Source: an uncultured Anaerolineae bacterium (GTDB taxonomy: Bacteria > Chloroflexota > Anaerolineae > Promineifilales > Promineifilaceae). From it: DNA of 64,000 nt. A program made the translations under genes and the position numbers. This document shows, piece by piece, positions 55,271 to 62,262 of this stretch. The notes under the pieces are model-generated. The model was not told the DNA's origin, did not search any database, and worked only from the letters and a program-made list of their open reading frames with translations. How positions within the stretch are numbered: the first letter of the stretch is position 1; every line of letters starts with the position of its first letter. The DNA lies in assembly GCA_905479495.1 (NCBI GenBank), contig CAJQMR010000008.1, positions 157,530 to 221,529 of the forward strand, in the 5' to 3' direction.

Positions 55271-55776
55271 GAAAGTTTCTCAATAAGTTCCTGCAACAAG
55301 GATTGTTCCAGATCGGTTAGTCGAACCAGAAAATCCAGCCCGGGATGGGATGCGCGGATGTCGTCTGAGAAACCGCCAAGGGTTGCACAACGAGCGGCGA
55401 GGCGCGTAGCACGCTGTTCCAGCAGGGGAACAGCAACTTCAGGGGGGAGTACGTTCATAAAGTTCAACGAGATGCCGTCGGGATACTCAAGCGGTTGATA
55501 TTCAGCCAGCCGCTCCTGTAACAGCCGGGAAAATTCCACCTGGCCCGCTTCGGTGATCGTGTAGACAGTGCGCGGTGGCCGCTTGTCAATCCGCTCTTCA
55601 TGGCCTGCGATCAGTCCATCCTTTTCCAGCTTTGCCAGAATTTGATAGGCATTTGCCTTGCCAATGTGGATACCGTTCGCCGCCGATTTGAGCAGTTCAT
55701 TTAGTTCATAGCCGTGTAAGCTGTGTGTGTTCAGGATGCCCAGCAGCAACAATCGTTTATCTTTGACCGTACTCAT
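55267..55776 (-). CDS. PadR-family transcriptional regulator
   Basis: A 169-residue PadR repressor. The winged helix (about 5-85) contains LLLGILNTHSLHGYEL and the wing RPPRTVYTITEAG, and a C-terminal helical dimer domain follows. It probably represses itself and the downstream ABM-hydrolase genes. Upstream of ATG 55776 two direct repeats, TAGTCATAAGTA and TAGTCATTTATA (plus strand, 55778-55805), could be the operator. Confidence 0.85.
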   Translation of the reverse strand: MSTVKDKRLLLLGILNTHSLHGYELNELLKSAANGIHIGKANAYQILAKLEKDGLIAGHEERIDKRPPRTVYTITEAGQVEFSRLLQERLAEYQPLEYPDGISLNFMNVLPPEVAVPLLEQRATRLAARCATLGGFSDDIRASHPGLDFLVRLTDLEQSLLQELIEKLS

Positions 55777-56124
55777 TAGTCATAAGTATAATAGTCATTT
55801 ATAACTAAGTCAAGAGGCAAAAACAAATCACATTTCCCTTTCGGCGGAAACATTGAAAAAGAGAAATGGAACCTTTATACTAATCTAGGTCGGCATTTTG
55901 CCGGAGATTTGGGGACTTATACCTACATGATTCTGCATAAAACCTGGATTTTCATCTTATGCCGACACGATAGCGGCAATTTTATCTTATTTGGCATCTT
56001 ATGCTGAAAAATAGTGCAAAAGCTTCAGCATAACATTGAAAAACCGATACTTATGCTGACCACAGAACCACATAATAATTGTTGGGCAGCAAACAGAAAG
56101 TGAAGATTTCTGAAGGAATTCAGT
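55777..56124. other. Gene-free AT-rich spacer between PadR and the cassette array
   Basis: These 348 bases hold no gene. They contain the PadR operator candidates, several TTATGC(C/T)GA words, an inverted repeat TCAGCATAA / TTATGCTGA (56025-56033, 56051-56059), and GTTGGGC (56081-56087), which fits the GTTRRRY recombination core at the left edge of the cassette array. Confidence 0.5.
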
Positions 56125-56634
56125 ATGAACAAATCTGAGTTTATTAGTTGGCTCCAAGAAGAGTATCAACAATGGCAAGCTTTGCTCGAACGGGTTGATC
56201 TAGCGCAGATGGCGCAAGTCGGCGTAAACAGTCAATGGTCTTTCAAAGACTTGGTCGCACATCTTGCAGGTTGGAATCGCAGACTTGTTGACCACGTGCA
56301 AGCAGTGGTACGCCGCGAACCAGAACCGTCACCACCGTGGCCAGCTCACTTAAAAACCGACGATGAAATCAATGCATGGATTTATGAAACAAATCGAGAA
56401 CGTTCCGTACGCCAGGTTTTGGACGAGACCCAGCAAGTATTTCAGCAGCTCCTGACTGTAGTCAAAGAACTACCTGAGGATGTCAGAATTGAAACAGTGC
56501 GTCAAGGAGAACGCGAGTATTACCTGGTGTCGCTCGATAACCAACGCATCCAACCTGGTGAATTTTTCGACCATTTCCACGACGACCATGAACAGGATGT
56601 GCAGGCTTGGTTGGCGCGGATCGAGAAACGGTAA
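56125..56634 (+). CDS. ClbS/DfsB-like four-helix bundle protein (cassette 1)
   Basis: A 169-residue DinB-superfamily protein of the ClbS/DfsB type. It has the conserved WSFKDLVAHLAGWNRR segment with His, and a C-terminal FFDHFHDDHEQD cluster. ClbS protects against colibactin by opening its cyclopropane; whether this relative detoxifies anything is unknown. AAGGA lies 7 nt before ATG 56125. The attC site begins 5 nt after the stop codon, so it is the cargo of the first cassette. Confidence 0.75.
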   Translation: MNKSEFISWLQEEYQQWQALLERVDLAQMAQVGVNSQWSFKDLVAHLAGWNRRLVDHVQAVVRREPEPSPPWPAHLKTDDEINAWIYETNRERSVRQVLDETQQVFQQLLTVVKELPEDVRIETVRQGEREYYLVSLDNQRIQPGEFFDHFHDDHEQDVQAWLARIEKR

Positions 56635-56639
56635 ATGCT

Positions 56640-56766
56640 GTCCAACAAAGCGCGCAGTGGACGCTGGGGATTCCGTGCGTTTTCAAACCTTTTCGATGCC
56701 TCAGCCTTTTCCGTTTGGATGGCGTTCCGCCGTCCGCCCCAGCACCACTAACGCGAGCCGTTAGGC
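56640..56766 (+). mobile_element. attC site 1
   Basis: The outer cores are GTCCAAC (56640-56646) and GTTAGGC (56760-56766), matching RYYYAAC and GTTRRRY. The inner arms pair CGCG, AGTGG and GCTGGGG on the left with CCCCAGC, CCACT and CGCG on the right, with 1-2 unpaired bases between blocks, as expected for the extrahelical bases that steer integrase. Length 127 bp. Confidence 0.85.
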
Positions 56767-56818
56767 AGTCAAAAGAAATTGATAGCAAACTATGAAGATT
56801 TTGGCATACAGAGGAAAA

Positions 56819-57328
56819 ATGATGTTATCAGAACAAAAAAATACACTACCTACGAAGTCAGGGAAATTCTGGGGGATACTAATATCGTTATTTTCAGTTG
56901 TCATGATTTTGACCATGTTGAAAGATTGGTGGTTGACAACCGAAAAACCGAATGTGTTGTTTTACATATTCGTACCTCTCTTGTCCATCTTAGGCGGCGT
57001 CCTGAGTATGTACGTAATTGTAAAAATCAGCAAACAAACCATCACATTTTTGACAATGCTTGCGATCAGCATAGGTATGAATACACTCATGCAAATTGTT
57101 GAAAACGTAATGAAGATAACATATTATCGGATCTGGGAATATCCAGGTTTGCTATATGTTGGAATAGTGATTCTTTTGGGCTTCCTGTTGATGATCTATG
57201 GATTGATACGATGGGGAAGAGTCAAGAATTGGATGGCGGTAATTTTAGCGGTGGCTGATTTTATAGGTAGCATGGTTGTTGGATCAATACTTACTGACGT
57301 GATTGGACTAACCACGCCGGGATCATGA
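56819..57328 (+). CDS. Five-helix membrane protein (cassette 2)
   Basis: A 169-residue membrane protein of unknown family with about five hydrophobic helices. A GAGGA sequence lies 3 nt before ATG 56819 and 6 nt before ATG 56822, so either may be used; ATG 56792 is less likely. Base composition is AT-rich. It starts 53-56 nt after the attC 1 core and is followed 30 nt later by attC 2. Confidence 0.65.
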   Translation: MMLSEQKNTLPTKSGKFWGILISLFSVVMILTMLKDWWLTTEKPNVLFYIFVPLLSILGGVLSMYVIVKISKQTITFLTMLAISIGMNTLMQIVENVMKITYYRIWEYPGLLYVGIVILLGFLLMIYGLIRWGRVKNWMAVILAVADFIGSMVVGSILTDVIGLTTPGS

Positions 57329-57675
57329 TGAAAGCACGAATTTGTGAGCAATATCACAGCCTAACCCAGCATAAACCGTGACCTGCTACGCAGCGGAGGA
57401 CGGCGCGCAAATGCAAGCATTGGTTACAATCAAAGCGGTTTTCGGAGCTAATACGCAGGCAGGTTATGCAATCGTTGGGCAGCTGGAAACATGGTTAGAA
57501 AAGATGGAAATGGGCGAATTACAAAGCAAGGTACTCAATTAAGCTACCTTGCTTTGTAAACGTTGACCACAGTCGAACAAAGACCCATCGAATATTGTAT
57601 TTGAGTGTCAAACGGATGCTAGAAGTAAATCAGTGAGGCGATGACAATATTACGTGCCAATCCAACGGGCAGTAT
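57329..57675. other. Spacer with attC 2 and a hairpin
   Basis: These 347 bases contain attC 2 (57359-57480) and a perfect 13-bp hairpin ACAAAGCAAGGTA / TACCTTGCTTTGT (57521-57533, 57545-57557). A 43-codon frame (57411-57542) overlaps the attC and is probably not a gene. Confidence 0.5.
57359..57480 (+). mobile_element. attC site 2
   Basis: Cores GCCTAAC (57359-57365) and GTTGGGC (57474-57480). The inner arms GCATAAACC and GGTTATGC pair with one bulged A, and TGACCTGC pairs with GCAGGCA. The right half, GGTTATGC-N3-CGTTGGGC, is nearly the same as in attC 3. Length 122 bp. Confidence 0.7.
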
Positions 57676-58128
57676 TTACTCATCAATCTTTGTCATCGTT
57701 GATTCATAACCAAAGCCTCCGGGATATACCCATTCCCCCTTGTTGATTTTCCCATCTTCGCTAAAGGTCCCCTTGAAATACGCCGGTGAGTCCTTGACTC
57801 CAGCCCAAATTGTCAACTCGTTGCCAGTAATCTCATATTCGTAATCCAGAGTATTTCCTTGATTATCATAAAAGCGGGACGTGAGTGCGGGACTCTCTGC
57901 TTCACCAAATGGACGAAGATGTCCAATAATCTCCATACCAACAATGTGAACACCGTTCTGAAGCAAATCTACATCTTGAATCAGAAAGAAACCACCCTCC
58001 ATCCAGCGATAAGTGACAGTGCCTTCAGCCCCACCAGCAACCTGCCAGCGACCGATCAATTTCTGTAGGGCCATGAGTTTTTTGCTAGGTTTTGGCAATT
58101 CGGATTGATCATCAATTTTTGTGGACAT
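57676..58128 (-). CDS. Lipocalin-like (DUF1579-type) protein (cassette 3)
   Basis: A 150-residue protein with the features of the DUF1579/lipocalin-like group: LIGRWQVAGGAEGT near 27, then YRWMEGGFFLIQDVD, and a C-terminal GTFSEDGKINKGEW. It is a predicted beta-barrel of unknown ligand. AGGAG lies 6 nt before ATG 58128. It is divergent from the AraC-type gene, which may regulate it. Confidence 0.65.
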   Translation of the reverse strand: MSTKIDDQSELPKPSKKLMALQKLIGRWQVAGGAEGTVTYRWMEGGFFLIQDVDLLQNGVHIVGMEIIGHLRPFGEAESPALTSRFYDNQGNTLDYEYEITGNELTIWAGVKDSPAYFKGTFSEDGKINKGEWVYPGGFGYESTMTKIDE

Positions 58129-58159
58129 ATAAACTCCTCATATAATTTTTAATGCAGCC

Positions 58160-58188
58160 TTGCTCAGGCGATTTCTGCTTCCTATAAT
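58160..58188 (+). promoter_or_regulatory. Promoter of the AraC-type gene
   Basis: TTGCTC (58160-58165), 17-bp spacer, perfect TATAAT (58183-58188), then 10 nt to ATG 58199. The 5' leader would be only a few nucleotides long. Confidence 0.6.
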
Positions 58189-58198
58189 ACCAACCAGC

Positions 58199-59038
58199 AT
58201 GGAAGAATTATTTCATAAACCCGCAAAAAAAGATTGGGAAAATGAACTGCGAAGATCAGGTGTTCTGAATGCAAATAGCTTCAGTGAATATTCTGATCTT
58301 CGAGCCTTTTCTCCAAGCAAGAAACTCGCATCCAGGATTTCACACTATTGGATTCTTCGATGGAATATTCCGGAGGATATTACATATAAACCTACAGAGG
58401 TCCTTGGTGCACCTCTAGTAAACATCTTTTTCACCTTGTCCGAAAGCTTTCTGTACGGCCTTTCTCCAAAAACGATTGAGTATGATGCTAAAAATTTTGA
58501 GACTATGGCAGGTGTCACCTTTTTGCCCGGAGGGTTCCATCCTTACTGGAAAAAACCAATGCACACCTTGCCGAAAGGAAAGATTCAACTAACGGACATC
58601 ATTCCTGCTGCAACATCGAAATTTTGTCAAAATCTGCTCACAATCTCGGATGATTTTCTACTTGCAACAGAAATAGATAAATTTTTCCTGAATATTCCCG
58701 TGGAAGATAGTTCCCATGGACAGCTCGTACAATCCATATTTAGAAAAATAGATTCTGATAGAAGCCTGCGAACAGTTGCATCAGTATCTACTGCATTTAA
58801 TATTTCAGAAAGAACCCTTCAACATATATTTAGAGAGGAAGTGGGAACGAGCGTAAAATGGATCATTATGCGCGTTCGACTGCTTGAAGCAGTAAAAGAA
58901 TCATTTAGTCAAGATAAACCCAATTGGGCTGAAATAGCTTATCAATATGACTACAGCAATCAGGCACATTTCATCACAGATTTTAGGCGTGTGTTTGGTA
59001 TTTCCCCTCAGAAGTATCGTGAGATAAATCAGGAATGA
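58199..59038 (+). CDS. AraC-family transcriptional regulator (cassette 3)
   Basis: A 279-residue regulator. The N-terminal half resembles the cupin-like DUF6597 sensor, and the C-terminal half has two helix-turn-helix units (SVSTAFNISERTLQHIFREEVGTS and the AraC signature ending YSNQAHFITDFRRVFGISPQKYR). I chose ATG 58199 because a promoter sits right before it. The neighbouring divergent lipocalin-like gene is a natural target. Confidence 0.82.
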   Translation: MEELFHKPAKKDWENELRRSGVLNANSFSEYSDLRAFSPSKKLASRISHYWILRWNIPEDITYKPTEVLGAPLVNIFFTLSESFLYGLSPKTIEYDAKNFETMAGVTFLPGGFHPYWKKPMHTLPKGKIQLTDIIPAATSKFCQNLLTISDDFLLATEIDKFFLNIPVEDSSHGQLVQSIFRKIDSDRSLRTVASVSTAFNISERTLQHIFREEVGTSVKWIIMRVRLLEAVKESFSQDKPNWAEIAYQYDYSNQAHFITDFRRVFGISPQKYREINQE

Positions 59039-59298
59039 CTTCATCTATTAATTTCAGTAGATACATGCTTCGAAACAAAGCGAGGAAACCAGTAGAAATG
59101 TGTTTGATTCTTACGAAAAAGCTGCCCAATCCCGGCTGCACAAAGACCGGGCTATCGCCCGAGGGTAAGCAGCGCGATTTTTCGCAATTGGTTTTGAGCA
59201 AAATAGCGTCGGTACCAAAGCCGCCTGGCTTGTGAGCCCACCCTTGGGCGGCCTTGAAAGACTATCGAACGGTAATACAGCATTAAAGGAGATCTACC

Positions 59299-60120
59299 GT
59301 GGCAAATGCCGAATTTCAAGAGAGAGACGTACTTATCAACGAGATTGAATGTAATCTGTGGGAAGCATGGGCAAACTGGGGTCGAGGGCCTGGCTGTGTC
59401 CTCCATGAAGAGAGCGATGTTCTCTGGTTCGAAACTCCCCTACCAATCATTCCCTATAATGGCGTACTCAGATTCAGCGCCAGCGACGACTCCGAGCATC
59501 AGATCAACGCCATCATAAACCGCTTTCAAGATCGTCAAGTGCCCTTCATTTGGGTGCTCCATCCTTCCTCGCAGCCCCTTGATCTGTCGCACCGATTAGT
59601 TGATCGCGGCCTAAAGGATGTTGAACCAATCTATGGTATGGCGAGAAGCCTAGCTTCCTTGCCTGACCTTCCGGCGTTGCCTTCCAACATCCAGGTTCGG
59701 AAAGTCGCGAATGAGCACGATGCAAATGCATTGATCCAATTCGCTTCCTGGCGCTGGGGTATTCCAGAAGAACGCCAACCGGCGTATACCAAGATTGTTT
59801 CCCAAGAGTTCCGCTTCGGAATGCCAGGGGCTAAGGCGCACATGTGGCAAGCGTGGCGCGAAGATCAACCCGTTGCGAAAGTAGCCCTATATCTCGGCTC
59901 CCATTCCGCGGGGATATATGCCGTCGCAACTCGCCCAGAAGCCCGCCGTCTCGGTCTGGCAAACTTCCTGACCATCACGGCCCTTCACTATGCGCGTGAT
60001 GCCGGTCATCACTTGGCCGTTCTACATTCCACTCCGATGGCTCAAAAGTTATATGAATTAATGGGGTTCGCTTCTATTACGGAGTTTCGTCTCTTCGCTT
60101 CAGATGAGGTGTATATATAA
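59299..60120 (+). CDS. GNAT-family acetyltransferase, two-domain (cassette 3)
   Basis: A 273-residue protein with a C-terminal GNAT domain whose acetyl-CoA motif is VATRPEARRLGLANFLTITAL, followed by STPMAQKLYELMGF. The N-terminal 110 residues look like a second, degenerate GNAT-like half. AAGGAG 7 nt upstream supports the GTG start at 59299. The substrate is unknown. Confidence 0.78.
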   Translation: MANAEFQERDVLINEIECNLWEAWANWGRGPGCVLHEESDVLWFETPLPIIPYNGVLRFSASDDSEHQINAIINRFQDRQVPFIWVLHPSSQPLDLSHRLVDRGLKDVEPIYGMARSLASLPDLPALPSNIQVRKVANEHDANALIQFASWRWGIPEERQPAYTKIVSQEFRFGMPGAKAHMWQAWREDQPVAKVALYLGSHSAGIYAVATRPEARRLGLANFLTITALHYARDAGHHLAVLHSTPMAQKLYELMGFASITEFRLFASDEVYI

Positions 60121-60163
60121 AGGGCGGCAGAAAGAAGATGATACGCTGTGAATAGGAAATCGG

Positions 60164-60415
60164 ATGAGTATCGGAGCATTTGTCGACAAAGAATGCCAAC
60201 CTTCGGAAGCTGAAATTCAGCAGGTAATGGGTGCCAAGCTCACGGACTGGCAAGAACTAGTCCAGTTTATTCGAGAGCATTATCCGTCTGACGAGGATTT
60301 TAAGTTTCTGTATGGCAAGAAGTATGGTTGTTTATCAGTCAAATCAGCAGAAGATGTCCACGATATCCAGCAACTGTTAGCATTGCGAGTGGAAATAAAA
60401 CGCTTGCGGTATTGA
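60164..60415 (+). CDS. Internally deleted DUF3788-like protein (cassette 3)
   Basis: A frame of 83 residues. The N-terminal part (MSIGAFVDKECQPSEAEI, then WQELVQFI, FLYGKKYG) and the C-terminal part (SVKSAEDVHDIQQLLALRVEIKRL) both recall DUF3788 proteins, which are about 140 residues long. The middle, normally containing the GW and beta-strand core, is missing. This suggests an in-frame deletion at about codon 52, leaving a short or non-functional protein. Confidence 0.5.
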   Translation: MSIGAFVDKECQPSEAEIQQVMGAKLTDWQELVQFIREHYPSDEDFKFLYGKKYGCLSVKSAEDVHDIQQLLALRVEIKRLRY

Positions 60416-60469
60416 AACCAAGTCACAAAATTGTGGGCAAAACCGTAAGTGAGAGATGGAAAAGATAGG

Positions 60470-60877
60470 ATGATAACGAAACGTCAGATCGTCGCTGTGC
60501 TTTTGAGTATCCTCTTGGTCTTTGTGTTTCTCTTCGATGCGTATCTGTTGATGAGTGTGGTGGCTGGAGCACAGGTGGTACGCGCCGCTGAAACGAGTGC
60601 CGGACAGGCCTTAAATTGCTTTGAATTGTATGAAACCCGCTCCATTGAGACTTACTTCTATCCTGAGCGTGCGTTACAGGGCGATACAATTTATCTGTCA
60701 GGGGTCTTGTTGCCGGTTTGGTTGGGAATATCAATCGGATTGCCATTGCTCCTCACTTTCGTTCTCGGACGACGGCAGCGTTGGCATTGGTTACCTGTGG
60801 TACTGATGGCCCCGTTGATCCTGGCGCTGGTGTTGCATTTGGGGATGCTAAACAAGCTGGTTTGTGCGCTAGAATAG
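60470..60877 (+). CDS. Hypothetical membrane protein, 135 residues (cassette 3)
   Basis: A small membrane protein with an N-terminal helix (about 7-30), an extracytoplasmic loop with Cys and aromatic residues, and two C-terminal helices (about 72-95 and 103-125). I do not recognise a family. ATG 60470 is chosen; a GTG at 60449 is possible. The stop codon is followed 15 nt later by attC 3. Confidence 0.6.
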   Translation: MITKRQIVAVLLSILLVFVFLFDAYLLMSVVAGAQVVRAAETSAGQALNCFELYETRSIETYFYPERALQGDTIYLSGVLLPVWLGISIGLPLLLTFVLGRRQRWHWLPVVLMAPLILALVLHLGMLNKLVCALE

Positions 60878-60892
60878 CGCTTGAATTACGCC

Positions 60893-61018
60893 GCCCAACC
60901 TCGCGTGAACCCTGCCCTGGCTGTCGCTGCGCTCCTGCCTACGTGAGGGGGCGGCGAAAATGCCTTGCCAGTGTAGTCTTGGGTCGCCATCACCGGACAG
61001 GTTATGCCTTCGTTAGGG
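60893..61018 (+). mobile_element. attC site 3 / right end of cassette array
   Basis: Cores GCCCAAC (60893-60899) and GTTAGGG (61012-61018). The last base departs from GTTRRRY, as expected if TTAGGG is chromosomal DNA after the cut between G and TT. The right half, CAGGTTATGCCTTCGTTAGG, closely matches attC 2; the left inner arm is weaker (GTGAACC). Length 126 bp. Confidence 0.6.
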
Positions 61019-62185
61019 TGATTGAAAAGCAGAAAGGGTGCCTTCTTGATCGACCAGGAAGAGCCAGCCGTTGCCGAGGGTAAGGGGGACGCGGGAGCGG
61101 GGTTGAGGGGTTGTTTGCCAGCGCAATTTGCCACTGGCCAGGTTAAGGGCGTAGAGCTTGTTGTCGTTGCCCTGGAAGTAGGCGGTGGTGGTGTCTAGCG
61201 TCAGTTCGGCGCGGGGGGCGTTGAACACGCCTTCTAGCTGGGTGCGCCACACGGCCGTTCCCGTTTCACCCTCCACCGCATGCACAAACGCATTGTCACT
61301 GCCAAAGTAGAGTACCCCGTCCTGCCAGCTAAAGCCCGGCGACCAATTTTCTGTAGGATATTGCCAGGTTACCTCGCCGGAACGGCCGTCCAGCCCATAA
61401 AGCATATCCGTGTACGCCAGCAGAAAAACCGTGTTTTCATCGGCCGCCAGCGACTTGATGAAGCCGTCCTGCCGCTCTGTTTGCCACAGCATCTCGCCTG
61501 TGTTTTGGTCAAAGGCGTGCAGCCGCAAAAAGCCACCTTCCTCCACGTCGCTCTCCGGTTTGAGGAAGCTGCCGCCCACAAACAGTTGTGTGCCGTTGCT
61601 GGCGGGCGTGGTGAGTGTGTAGACGGCCGTTTCCCAGGACCACATCACTTCCCCAGATACAATCTCAACGGCAACCACCCAGGCATTCCCGTCTGGGTTG
61701 GGCGTCACGCCCGGCCCCACAAACGCGGTACCGGCAAACACCGTGCTGTCCGTCAGCAGCGGTGCCCATAGGAGGTCGCCCACCAGCGGCAGCTGCCATA
61801 AAATTGCCCCATCTGCTGGATTAAGCGCCACTAGTTGCCCCGGACTGCCTACGATAACGGCCGTTTCGTTCGCGGCCAACGAACGCGACCAAACACCATC
61901 CAACATCATTTCCCACAGCGTGTCTCCCGTGGCGGGATCGAGGGCAAAAACGGCCGTATCCGTGGCCACAAACACCTTTCCAGCCGCAAACGCTGCTGGT
62001 CCTTTGAGATCTGGGCCAAACGGCCGTTGCCAGATGAGCTCAGGGGCTGCCGCTGATTGTGTTGCTTCGATGGTGGGCGTGGGTGGAACGGCCGTAGCCC
62101 CAGGCAGGTGCATTGGCGCGGCAGGCGTTGAGGCACAACTCAGCAGCAGCAAAAGCAGGGGGAAAAACAGCGCCCAACGACGCAT
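61013..62185 (-). CDS. PQQ-like beta-propeller lipoprotein
   Basis: A surface lipoprotein of 390 residues. The lipobox Cys is at residue 17 (LLSCAS), followed by a Pro/Thr linker. The repeated propeller strands are of the PQQ/BamB type (GDTLWEMM, GAILWQLP, GEVMWSWE, GEMLWQTE, GEVTWQYP, GTAVWRTQ, GKLRWQTT). GAGGTG supports ATG 62185 over the TTG at 62197. Its TAA stop (61013-61015) is exactly the TTA that follows the predicted cassette junction. It holds seven ACGGCCGT copies. Confidence 0.85.
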   Translation of the reverse strand: MRRWALFFPLLLLLLSCASTPAAPMHLPGATAVPPTPTIEATQSAAAPELIWQRPFGPDLKGPAAFAAGKVFVATDTAVFALDPATGDTLWEMMLDGVWSRSLAANETAVIVGSPGQLVALNPADGAILWQLPLVGDLLWAPLLTDSTVFAGTAFVGPGVTPNPDGNAWVVAVEIVSGEVMWSWETAVYTLTTPASNGTQLFVGGSFLKPESDVEEGGFLRLHAFDQNTGEMLWQTERQDGFIKSLAADENTVFLLAYTDMLYGLDGRSGEVTWQYPTENWSPGFSWQDGVLYFGSDNAFVHAVEGETGTAVWRTQLEGVFNAPRAELTLDTTTAYFQGNDNKLYALNLASGKLRWQTTPQPRSRVPLTLGNGWLFLVDQEGTLSAFQSP

Positions 62186-62218
62186 GAAGCACCTCAAGAA
62201 AAGTAGGGGAACAGAAAG

Positions 62219-62250
62219 GAGTGGTCCAATCTCCCAGATTGGACCACTCT
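62219..62250. repeat. Hairpin of the GATTGGACCA family
   Basis: AGTGGTCCAATCT and AGATTGGACCACT form a 13-bp stem (62220-62249) between the cytochrome and lipoprotein genes. The core word is shared with 5286-5342. Confidence 0.6.
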
Positions 62251-62262
62251 CAAAAAAATCAA

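Larger units (their letters stand above)
56081..61012 (+). mobile_element. Integron-type gene-cassette array without integrase in window
   Basis: The region starts at a GTTGGGC core (56081-56087) and ends at G61012 of a GTTAGGG core. In between are three attC-like sites (56640-56766, 57359-57480, 60893-61018), each starting 5-30 nt after a gene's stop codon, the standard cassette layout. Predicted cassettes are 56082-56760, 56761-57474 and 57475-61012. The stretch is free of ACGGCCGT and more AT-rich than its surroundings. No integrase gene is visible, so it resembles a CALIN (attC cluster lacking integrase) or off-site insertion. Confidence 0.65.

Noticed and set aside
57411..57542. 43-codon frame between the cassette genes
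   Set aside because: It overlaps the right half of attC 2, has no ribosome binding site, and its coding look is probably chance.
57660..57666. ATCCAAC as the left core of another attC
   Set aside because: No matching GTTRRRY core or pairing inner arm follows within 150 bp.
54957..61250. Transposon or prophage as explanation for the foreign-looking region
   Set aside because: No transposase, phage or recombinase gene, no terminal inverted repeats and no target duplication are seen; attC-like sites explain the borders better.
62219..62258. Hairpin plus A-run as a canonical terminator of the cytochrome gene
   Set aside because: On the minus strand the T-run comes before the stem, not after it, so it is not a standard intrinsic terminator.
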